NCBI GenBank assembly: GCA_020028595.1
Contig: JAIBHQ010000090.1
Coordinates: 1 to 5,080 of the forward strand
Length of the DNA: 5,080 nucleotides
From: Nitrospirota bacterium
GTDB lineage: Bacteria > Nitrospirota > Nitrospiria > Nitrospirales > Nitrospiraceae
Reading direction: 5' to 3'
The notes under the pieces are model-generated. The model saw only the letters and a list, made by a program, of their open reading frames with translations. It made no database searches and was not told the origin of the DNA. Both the position numbers and the translations under genes were made by a program. Of the stretch, positions 1-5,080 are shown one piece after another. Within the stretch, counting starts at the first letter, position 1. The number at the start of each line of letters is the position of its first letter.

Positions 1-202
1 CCAAGGCCAGGCGCTCATGTTCGGCGTCAAGCAGGGTTGTCACGAAGACGCGGGCCAGCCGCAGATCGTTCGTGATCTCCACGTCTGTGACCGTCACGGA
101 CGCCACGCGGGGGTCCTTGGTCTTGCGCATGATGATGTCCGCCACTTCCATGCGAATCTGATCCGCCACCCTCGTCGCACGCGTATACGCTGTCTTGGCC
201 AT
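1..202 (-). CDS. rbfA: Ribosome-binding factor A, N-terminal part (cut by window edge)
   Basis: RbfA is a small KH-like protein that binds free 30S subunits and helps late maturation of the 16S rRNA 5' end; it also matters for growth in the cold. Reading the minus strand from the ATG at 202 gives 67 residues before the left edge. They begin MAKTAYTRATRVADQIRMEV and include the family-typical segments TKDPRVASVTVTDVEIT (about residues 28-44) and LRLARVFV (about 47-54). The family is usually about 120 residues, so roughly half is present. The start is supported by a GAGG eight bases upstream (211-214) that overlaps the stop of the preceding DUF503 gene. The gap to that gene is 10 bases, so the two are very likely co-transcribed and translationally coupled. 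The identification is firm from sequence style and gene order. The C-terminal half cannot be seen. Confidence 0.93.
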   Translation of the reverse strand, partial: MAKTAYTRATRVADQIRMEVADIIMRKTKDPRVASVTVTDVEITNDLRLARVFVTTLLDAEHERLAL

Positions 203-212
203 GGCTGCCGCC

Positions 213-494
213 TCACAGCAGTTCAATGCGCGACTGCACAATCTCGACCATCGGAACCGACCGGATCTGATTCAGCACCTGATCCAGCACCTGGTTGACG
301 TAGGCCGTCTCGTTGGCGACACAGGCGATGCCCAGCACCGCTTTCTGCCAGAGATCCTGCTCGTCCACCTCGGCCACCGAGACATTGAACTTGTCCCGGA
401 GCCTGTCTTTTAAGCTGCTCAACACCTGCCGCTTTGATTTCAGCGACTGCCCGTCCGGGATGAACAGCTCGACGGTGCAAATCCCGACGATCAT
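213..494 (-). CDS. DUF503 (YlxP-like) family protein
   Basis: This 93-residue protein belongs to the DUF503 family (YlxP in Bacillus subtilis), usually about 90-100 residues and commonly found between infB and rbfA. Recognisable segments are the N-terminal strand MIVGICTVEL, SLKSKR (17-22) followed by a helix, FNVSVAEVDEQDLWQ (36-50) and LGIACVAN (54-61). No signal peptide or membrane segment is visible, so it should be cytoplasmic. Its biochemical role is not established; work on YlxP-type proteins and their constant neighbours points to ribosome maturation, which is inference here. The ATG at 494 lies 5 bases after the infB stop, and I see no clear Shine-Dalgarno sequence in front of it. 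Translation therefore probably depends on ribosomes finishing infB. The stop lies 10 bases before rbfA. Confidence 0.9.
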   Translation of the reverse strand: MIVGICTVELFIPDGQSLKSKRQVLSSLKDRLRDKFNVSVAEVDEQDLWQKAVLGIACVANETAYVNQVLDQVLNQIRSVPMVEIVQSRIELL

Positions 495-499
495 CGGCG

Positions 500-3061
500 C
501 TACAGTTTCGTGGCGATTTTATCCACGGCAAACACTTCCAGCACGTCGCCGACCTTGATGTCGTTGAAATTCTCGACGCTCATGCCGCACTCGTAGCCTT
601 GCTGCACTTCCTTCACATCGTCCTTGAAGCGGCGCAACGAGCCCATCTTGCCTTGATAGACCGACACATTGTCGCGCAGCACCCGCACGGTGGCGCCGGA
701 GCGTTGAATGGTTCCGTCCGTGACATAGCAACCGGCGATGACGCCGGCTTTCGGGATCGTGAACACCTGGCGGACTTCCAGACGGCCCAGCACGCGCTCC
801 TTCAGCGTCGGCTCCAACAGCCCTTCCATCGCCGCCCGAATATCCTCGATCGCCTTGTAAATAATGGTATAGAGCCGGACGTCGATGCCGTCCTTCTCCG
901 CGAGCGCGGCAGCTTTCGGCTCCGGCCTGATGTTGAATCCGATGACGATGGCGCGCGAGGCCGTGGCCAGCATGATATCCGTTTCGGTGATCGCGCCGAC
1001 CCCCGAGTGAATCACGCGCAACTTGACCGCGTCGGTCGAGAGTTTCTCGACCGCACTGCCCAGCGCCTCCGCCGAGCCCTGCACGTCGGCCTTGATCACC
1101 ACGGCCAGTTCCTTGACATCGCCTTCCTTGATCCGCGCGAAGAGATCGTCGAGCGAGACTTTCCCCGGGCCGGCGTTGATGTCGGCCGCGCGCTGTTTTT
1201 GCGCGCGCGCGTCGGCGATCTCGCGCGCGACGCGCTCATCCTTGACCGCGACGAACAAATCACCCGCTCCCGGCACACCCGGCAAGCCGATGACTTCCAC
1301 GGGAATCGAGGGCCCCGCCGCTTTCACCTTCTCGCCGCGATGGTTGTTCAGCGCGCGCACGCGCCCGCTGAACGTGCCGACGACGAAGGCATCGCCGGTC
1401 CGCAGCGTGCCGCCCTGCACCAAAACGGTCGCCACCGGGCCGCGGCCGCGGTCCAGCCTGGCTTCGATCACGGTGCCCTTGGCCAGGCGCGCCGGGTCCG
1501 CCTTGAACTCCAGCACGTCCGCCTGGAGGAGAATCATCTCGAGCAGGGTCTCGATCCCGGTCTTCTGCTTGGCCGACACTTCCACGAAGATCGTCTGCCC
1601 TCCCCATGCCTCCGGGATCAACTGATGCTCGGCCAGGGCGTTTTTCACGCGGTCCGCATTGGCGCCGGGCTTGTCGATTTTATTGATGGCCACGATGATC
1701 GGCACGCTCGCCGCCTTCGCGTGATGAATCGCTTCGATCGTTTGCGGCATCACGCCGTCGTCCGCCGCCACGACGAGCACCACGAGATCGGTGATCTTGG
1801 CGCCGCGGGACCGCATGGATGTGAATGCCTCGTGGCCGGGCGTATCCAGGAAGGTCACCTGCTTGCCGTGTACCGCCACCGTATAGGCGCCGATATGCTG
1901 CGTGATCCCGCCCGCTTCGCCTTCGGCCACTTTCGTCTGCCGGATGGCATCCAGGAGCGAGGTCTTGCCGTGGTCCACGTGACCCATGATCGTCACGACC
2001 GGCGGACGCGGCTGCATCGCCCCGTCCTCTTCGGCGTCTGCGGGCTCGTCGAACAGCGCGTCGCCCTGCCTCTCGACGACGACCTCGGTCTTGACGCCAA
2101 AACTCTCGGCGATCAATTGCGCAGCGTCCAAATTCAGCGGTTGATTCAGTGTCAGCATCTGGCCGGTGTCCATGAGCTTGCGCATCACGTCGGCCGGCCG
2201 CTGCCCGACCAGTTCGGAAAATTCCTTCACGGTGAGGCCGGCCGTCAGCTTGATGGCTTTCTGGCGGGGCTTGGTAATTTCCGTGACGGCCGACGCCTGC
2301 TGATGGCGGGAGCGATCCTCGCGGCGGTGGACGGGAATCGCCCGCAGGTCCTGCCAGCGGGCGGCATCTTCGCGGAAGCGCAGATCGTCCTCATCTTTGA
2401 CGCGGCCGGTTTTCTTCGTCTTCTTGAGTAGTTTGTCTTTCAGCCCCGCCTCGCCGGCCGGCTGGCCAAAATCTATCTTTTTGCGCGCGCCCGGCGCACT
2501 CGGAGCCGTTCCAGGAGCAGCAGGTGACGTGGTGGCCGCCGCGACAGCCGGCGCACCCGCGCCCGAAGCCGGTTCGTGTACGGGAGTTGCCGTGCTGACT
2601 GCCGGGGAATGTCCGGGAAGAGACGGCGGCGCATGCGCAGGTTCGGCTGCCGGCGCGGCAACAGCGGCGCTGTCATGCGCCGGACCTGCGGGATGAATCG
2701 GCGTCATCGGCAAAGGCGCCGCCGCGCTCTCGTCCGTCGCTTCGTCCTCTTTTTTCTTCTTAAACAGCAGCCGTTTCTTGTCGGCTTTGGGAGATTCTTC
2801 GGCAGGAGTGGATTTGGCCGCAGTCTCTTTCCTGGTTGTCGTGTCTTTCCTGACCAACGCCTTGCCGGCTTCCGCCTTGGCGGGGGTCTTCGAGGCAGGC
2901 GTGCCCTTGTCGAGCTTGGCGAGCACGGTCCGGACGGCATCGTCGTCCAGCGTGCTGCTATGCGACTTGGCGGCAATGCCGAGCCGTTTGAGTTCGGCGA
3001 GCAATTCCTTGCTCTCCATCCCCAGCTTTTTGGCCAGATCGTGAACCCGTGTGCCTGACAT
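500..3061 (-). CDS. infB: Translation initiation factor IF-2
   Basis: IF-2 is the GTPase that places initiator fMet-tRNA on the 30S subunit and promotes 50S joining. The 853 residues show the full family layout. An IF2_N domain (about 1-50, [11 protein letters not shown]) is followed by a long Ala/Pro/Lys-rich linker (about 51-225) and a second IF2_N-like domain (about 268-325, [21 protein letters not shown]). The G domain has G1 GHVDHGKT (360-367), G3 DTPGH (406-410), G4 NKID (460-463) and G5 SAK (496-498). Domain II starts near 525, domain III near 630 ([11 protein letters not shown] at 657-667), and the C-terminal fMet-tRNA-binding domain runs from about 755 to the end. All nucleotide-binding motifs are intact. 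The ATG at 3061 gives the expected N-terminus and follows GGAAGG three bases away (3065-3070), with AGGGAG (3075-3080) further upstream. The gene begins 17 bases after nusA and ends 5 bases before the DUF503 gene. Confidence 0.98.
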   Translation of the reverse strand: MSGTRVHDLAKKLGMESKELLAELKRLGIAAKSHSSTLDDDAVRTVLAKLDKGTPASKTPAKAEAGKALVRKDTTTRKETAAKSTPAEESPKADKKRLLFKKKKEDEATDESAAAPLPMTPIHPAGPAHDSAAVAAPAAEPAHAPPSLPGHSPAVSTATPVHEPASGAGAPAVAAATTSPAAPGTAPSAPGARKKIDFGQPAGEAGLKDKLLKKTKKTGRVKDEDDLRFREDAARWQDLRAIPVHRREDRSRHQQASAVTEITKPRQKAIKLTAGLTVKEFSELVGQRPADVMRKLMDTGQMLTLNQPLNLDAAQLIAESFGVKTEVVVERQGDALFDEPADAEEDGAMQPRPPVVTIMGHVDHGKTSLLDAIRQTKVAEGEAGGITQHIGAYTVAVHGKQVTFLDTPGHEAFTSMRSRGAKITDLVVLVVAADDGVMPQTIEAIHHAKAASVPIIVAINKIDKPGANADRVKNALAEHQLIPEAWGGQTIFVEVSAKQKTGIETLLEMILLQADVLEFKADPARLAKGTVIEARLDRGRGPVATVLVQGGTLRTGDAFVVGTFSGRVRALNNHRGEKVKAAGPSIPVEVIGLPGVPGAGDLFVAVKDERVAREIADARAQKQRAADINAGPGKVSLDDLFARIKEGDVKELAVVIKADVQGSAEALGSAVEKLSTDAVKLRVIHSGVGAITETDIMLATASRAIVIGFNIRPEPKAAALAEKDGIDVRLYTIIYKAIEDIRAAMEGLLEPTLKERVLGRLEVRQVFTIPKAGVIAGCYVTDGTIQRSGATVRVLRDNVSVYQGKMGSLRRFKDDVKEVQQGYECGMSVENFNDIKVGDVLEVFAVDKIATKL

Positions 3062-3078
3062 GCGCCTTCCGATACTCC

Positions 3079-4254
3079 CTAGGCTTTCGACTCCGTGGCA
3101 GCCTGCTCGGCCTGCGCTTCCGCCTGCCGCTGCGCGCGCGCCGCTTCTTCTTCCCGCTGTGCGTCGGCTTCCTCGGCCATCGCCGCCTTGATTTCCTTGT
3201 CCCGCTCGACTTTTTCTTTCTCGTACTCGGTTGCGCTGATGATGTCGATCTTCCAGCCGGTGAGCCGGGCGGCCAACCGGACGTTCTGCCCGTTCTTGCC
3301 GATGGCCAGCGACAGCTGTGAATCGGCGACGACCACGAGTGCCGACTTTTTCTCTTCGTCAATACCCACCTTCTCAATGCTGGCCGGATTCAGCGCCTCT
3401 GCGATGAAGACGCGCGGGTCGTTGGTCCAGGCAATGATGTCGATCTTTTCACCGCGCAGTTCCCGCACCACCGCCTGCACGCGCGAGCCCTTGATGCCGA
3501 CACAGGCGCCCACCGGATCCACCGCCTTGTCGCGCGAGGAGACGGCGATCTTCGTCCGGTCACCCGGCTCACGGACCACGCCTTTGATCGACACGATCTT
3601 CTCGCCGACTTCGGGCACTTCAAGTTCGAACAGCTTGCTGACGAACTGCGGGTGCGACCGGGAGAGAATCACCTGGACGTCCTTCGGCGTCTTGCGCACT
3701 TCAAGCAGATAGGCCTTGACGCGATCGCCGCGGCGGTAGGTCTCGCGGGGAATCTGTTCCTGGATCGGCAGGATGGCTTCGGTTTTGCCGAGATCCACGA
3801 TGTAGTTGCGCCGTTCCTGGCCGATGATGATGCCGTTGATCAGGTCGCCCTGGCGCGTCGAGTACTCCTTCTGCACCGCTTCCCATTCGGCTTCGCGGAC
3901 TTTCTGGCAGATCACCTGCTTGGCAGTCTGCGCGGCGATCCGCCCGAGCTCGTCCATCTCGATCAGGGAACCGATCTCGTCGCCCACTTCCGCGCCGTCG
4001 TCCACCTTGCGGGCTTCCAGGATCGAGATTTCGGCCTTGGGGTTCGCGACCGTCTCGACGATGGTCTTCAGCGAGATCACCGACACATCGCCCGTCTTGG
4101 CGTCGATCTCGACTTTGACGTTTTCCCCCTGCCCGAAGCGCTTCTTCGCCGCCGTCTGGAGCGCCAATTCCACCGCGCCGATGATGCGGGTCTTGTCGAT
4201 GCCCTTCTCGCGGCCCAGTTGGTCGATCACTGCAATCAGTTCTTTGCCGTTCAT
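3079..4254 (-). CDS. nusA: Transcription termination/antitermination factor NusA (short form)
   Basis: NusA binds RNA polymerase and nascent RNA, strengthens pausing and intrinsic termination, and joins antitermination complexes on rRNA operons. The 391 residues show an RNAP-binding N-terminal domain (about 1-125), an S1 domain (about 135-200, including [13 protein letters not shown]) and two KH domains. KH1 has GIKG at 253-256 and KH2 has GKNG at 319-322. From about residue 342 a charged tail rich in E, A, Q and R replaces the acidic repeats of the E. coli protein (495 aa), as in many non-gammaproteobacterial NusAs. The ATG at 4254 is well supported: its frame has a stop 15 bases upstream with no other start between, a GAGG lies nine bases before it, and [13 protein letters not shown] is a normal NusA opening. 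The ATG overlaps the stop of a small upstream ORF (ATGA). That ORF copies the first 26 codons of this gene. Confidence 0.97.
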   Translation of the reverse strand: MNGKELIAVIDQLGREKGIDKTRIIGAVELALQTAAKKRFGQGENVKVEIDAKTGDVSVISLKTIVETVANPKAEISILEARKVDDGAEVGDEIGSLIEMDELGRIAAQTAKQVICQKVREAEWEAVQKEYSTRQGDLINGIIIGQERRNYIVDLGKTEAILPIQEQIPRETYRRGDRVKAYLLEVRKTPKDVQVILSRSHPQFVSKLFELEVPEVGEKIVSIKGVVREPGDRTKIAVSSRDKAVDPVGACVGIKGSRVQAVVRELRGEKIDIIAWTNDPRVFIAEALNPASIEKVGIDEEKKSALVVVADSQLSLAIGKNGQNVRLAARLTGWKIDIISATEYEKEKVERDKEIKAAMAEEADAQREEEAARAQRQAEAQAEQAATESKA

Positions 4255-4391
4255 GATTCTGTCCCTCGCTCATTCGCACAAGCCCGAACACCATCTTCCT
4301 TGAAAGATTCGGTGCCAATAATCCGGGCCTTGTCGATGCCCTTCTCCCGGTTCAATCGATCACGCACTGCAATCAGTTCTTTGCCGTTCAT
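4177..4391 (-). repeat. Direct repeat of the nusA 5' end (two 78-base arms)
   Basis: The first 78 bases of nusA (arm 4177-4254) recur, diverged, at 4314-4391 in the same orientation and offset by 137 bases. The first 27 bases of each arm are identical, and an internal block of 18 bases is identical as well; over the full 78 bases 65 match. Similarity does not extend clearly upstream of the two ATGs beyond a shared AGCGAGG, nor downstream of codon 26. This looks like a local partial tandem duplication that has since diverged. The divergence argues against an assembly artefact. Confidence 0.9.
4251..4391 (-). CDS. Candidate 46-aa ORF: diverged partial duplicate of the nusA start
   Basis: This small ORF opens with the same nine residues as Nus[10 protein letters not shown], encoded by identical bases. 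It continues to residue 26 with 22 of 26 residues matching; the changes are I10R, Q12R, G14N and T22A. At DNA level 65 of 78 bases match, and six of the ten changed codons are synonymous. From residue 27 the similarity stops and 20 unrelated residues follow. The ATG has AAGGA eight bases upstream, and the TGA stop overlaps the real nusA start as ATGA. It could be a translated leader peptide coupling rimP to nusA, or the decaying remains of a tandem duplication. The mostly synonymous changes and the intact frame lean towards translation, but the stretch is short and nothing here proves a product. It cannot be a working NusA. Confidence 0.45.
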   Translation of the reverse strand: MNGKELIAVRDRLNREKGIDKARIIGTESFKEDGVRACANERGTES

Positions 4392-4456
4392 AGTCTCAAT
4401 CCTTGTTTTTGGCCTCGCTTATGGCCTCGCTTGCTAGGCACTTTCGTCGCTGTCAT
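4388..4456 (-). CDS. Candidate 22-aa basic peptide ORF between rimP and nusA
   Basis: A short ORF starts at an ATG four bases after the rimP stop and runs 22 codons to a TGA that overlaps the next small ORF's start as ATGA. The end of rimP supplies possible ribosome-binding sequence: a GAGGT and an AAGG, the latter ten bases before the ATG. The peptide begins MTATKVPS and has seven Lys/Arg and one His but no acidic residue. A 12-base tandem repeat gives it an internal KRGH-KRGQ repeat. I do not recognise it as any known family. An ORF this short can arise by chance; the placement between two coupled junctions is what makes it worth recording. It may instead be plain intercistronic spacer. Confidence 0.3.
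   Translation of the reverse strand: MTATKVPSKRGHKRGQKQGLRL
4409..4432. repeat. 12-base tandem repeat, two copies
   Basis: Two adjacent 12-base units (4409-4420 and 4421-4432) share the core TGGCCTCGCTT on the plus strand and differ only in the first base. They lie in the spacer between rimP and the copy of the nusA start. Because the unit is a multiple of three, it adds KRGH/KRGQ to the small ORF there without shifting its frame. Two copies suggest a simple slippage event. Confidence 0.85.
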
Positions 4457-4460
4457 TTTC

Positions 4461-4976
4461 TTAAAACCTTACCTCGGGCCGCCCTTCCGCGATACTCTCC
4501 CACGCAATCTGCAGAATCTGCTCGGACCGTTTCTCCTCCACCGACAGCGTCACGCCGTCGTCGCGCACCTCGCGCAACGTGCCGACCACCCGCCACTGCC
4601 CGTTGATCGGGGTCCGGAGCTTGAGGTTGACCACGGTGCCGAGCGCGCGGTGATACTGCTCGCGACGCTTGAACGGCCGGTCGAGCCCCGGTGACGAAAC
4701 TTCGAGCGTGTAGGCGTGCGGGATCGGGTCCTCGACGTCCAGCGCATGGCTCAGCGAGACATGCACCTGCCCGCAATCTTCCAGGCTCACGCCGCCCGGC
4801 TTGTCGAGAAAGACCCGCACCAGCGTCCGCTGGCCCTGCCCGACGCATTCGACATCCACGACATCCACGCCGAGTGCGCGGGCGATCGGCGCCGCGATGG
4901 TCCGGACGCGTTCCGCGATGAACTGGGACTCGCGCCCCCTGGCCGTCCCGGCCGGCTCCTGCGTGCTCCAGCTCAT
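4461..4976 (-). CDS. rimP: Ribosome maturation factor RimP
   Basis: RimP binds the 30S subunit and is needed for its efficient assembly, notably around protein S12. Read from the ATG at 4976 the protein has 171 residues, slightly longer than the usual 150 or so because of an N-terminal extension (about 1-18). The N-terminal domain contains LGVDVVDVE (35-43), LVRVFLDKPGGVSLEDC (52-68) and the family hallmark LEVSSPGLDRP (91-101). An SH3-like C-terminal domain follows (about 105-165, with VGTLREV and VTLSVEE). I chose ATG 4976 over an in-frame TTG at 4997, because the latter lies in the T-tract of a terminator hairpin. No strong Shine-Dalgarno is visible, only GGGTG a few bases upstream. It heads the visible part of the operon, and the next major gene, nusA, starts 206 bases after its stop. 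The family call is secure; the start is less so. Confidence 0.95.
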   Translation of the reverse strand: MSWSTQEPAGTARGRESQFIAERVRTIAAPIARALGVDVVDVECVGQGQRTLVRVFLDKPGGVSLEDCGQVHVSLSHALDVEDPIPHAYTLEVSSPGLDRPFKRREQYHRALGTVVNLKLRTPINGQWRVVGTLREVRDDGVTLSVEEKRSEQILQIAWESIAEGRPEVRF

Positions 4977-4991
4977 GTGTACACCCGACTC

Positions 4992-5020
4992 AAACAAAAA
5001 GTGGGCCCGAGGCCCACTTT
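4992..5020 (-). terminator. Intrinsic terminator hairpin just upstream of rimP (possible attenuator)
   Basis: On the minus strand AAAGTGGGCC, a three-base loop TCG and GGCCCACTTT form a perfect 10-bp stem (4998-5020). Reading on from the stem, the transcript has TTTTTGTTT as a U-rich tail. Only 21 bases separate the base of the stem from the rimP ATG. It either ends a gene lying beyond the right edge or conditionally stops transcription of the rimP operon; both may be true. On the plus strand the same stem is followed by CACGAG without a T-run, so it should act mainly on minus-strand transcripts. Confidence 0.8.
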
Positions 5021-5080
5021 CACGAGCCCCAAGCTACCATGTTGGGTATATGAACGCAAGGGTATAGAAAGGGGATAGAG
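5021..5080. other. Upstream leader with no recognised gene
   Basis: These 60 bases at the right edge hold no gene I can identify. A direct repeat GGGTATA occurs at 5044-5050 and 5060-5066, 16 bases apart. On the minus strand a six-codon ORF (MVAWGS) runs from 5040 and its stop ends at the first base of the terminator stem, but it has no convincing ribosome-binding site. Any promoter for rimP must lie here or beyond the edge. I see only weak -35/-10 matches and do not call one. Confidence 0.4.

Noticed and set aside
1185..1240. A GCGCGC-rich patch that could fold into a hairpin on either strand.
   Set aside because: It encodes a normal Ala/Arg/Glu-rich helix of IF-2 using GCG and CGC codons, so codon choice explains it.
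599..2431. A 610-codon open frame on the plus strand opposite infB.
   Set aside because: The minus strand encodes a complete, motif-perfect IF-2 here. The plus frame is rich in Arg, His, Asp and Leu, as expected for the antisense of GC-rich codons, and shows no recognisable domain.
2390..2910. The Ala/Pro/Lys-rich low-complexity stretch in infB as a possible insertion.
   Set aside because: A variable, low-complexity linker between the N-terminal IF2_N domain and the rest is normal for bacterial IF-2, and the frame is continuous.
3652..4437. A 261-codon open frame on the plus strand opposite nusA and the spacer.
   Set aside because: It is antisense to an intact NusA. Its end contains a sequence repeated only because the underlying DNA holds the nusA-start duplication.
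4995..4997. A TTG codon that would extend RimP by seven residues.
   Set aside because: It lies inside the T-tract of the terminator hairpin with no ribosome-binding site, whereas ATG 4976 gives a more usual start.
5031..5059. A possible minus-strand promoter, TTGCGT - 17 bases - TAGCTT.
   Set aside because: Only three of six bases match in each element, which is no better than chance in 60 bases of leader.
5044..5066. Direct repeat GGGTATA, two copies 16 bases apart, as a possible operator.
   Set aside because: Two 7-base copies without dyad symmetry are too little evidence for a binding site.

Overview
The window is a high-GC bacterial segment of about 60% G+C by eye. It carries a tightly packed translation and transcription-factor operon entirely on the minus strand, so it reads from right to left: rimP (ribosome maturation) - [two small candidate ORFs] - nusA (elongation/antitermination factor) - infB (initiation factor IF-2) - a DUF503/YlxP-type gene - rbfA (ribosome-binding factor A, cut by the left edge). 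The order rimP-nusA-infB-DUF503-rbfA is the conserved bacterial nusA/infB cluster. The ylxR and ylxQ genes that Firmicutes carry between nusA and infB are absent. NusA is the short form without C-terminal acidic repeats. This fits a Nitrospirota or deltaproteobacteria-like genome, but that is an inference from gene order and protein style, not a firm taxonomic call.

Layout, right to left. Positions 5080-4977 are a leader with no recognised gene. It holds a strong intrinsic-terminator hairpin (4998-5020) only 21 bases before the rimP start codon. There is no room for a promoter between the hairpin and rimP, so transcription of the operon probably has to pass this hairpin, which makes it a candidate attenuator. 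rimP occupies 4976-4461. The 206 bases between rimP and nusA are the odd part. They can be read as two short ORFs, each joined to the next gene by an ATGA stop/start overlap. The first would encode a very basic 22-residue peptide containing a 12-base tandem repeat. The second, 46 residues, opens with a diverged copy of the first 26 codons of nusA. nusA (4254-3079), infB (3061-500), the DUF503 gene (494-213) and rbfA (202 to the edge) follow with gaps of 17, 5 and 10 bases.

Together the products cover 30S subunit maturation (RimP, RbfA), initiator tRNA delivery (IF-2) and RNA polymerase pausing, termination and antitermination (NusA). In E. coli the equivalent operon is feedback-controlled by its own NusA. 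That makes the terminator in the leader and the duplicated nusA start the two things most worth following up. The rest of the window is ordinary core genome. The plus strand has long open frames opposite infB and nusA, but I judge them to be shadows of the GC-rich coding strand.
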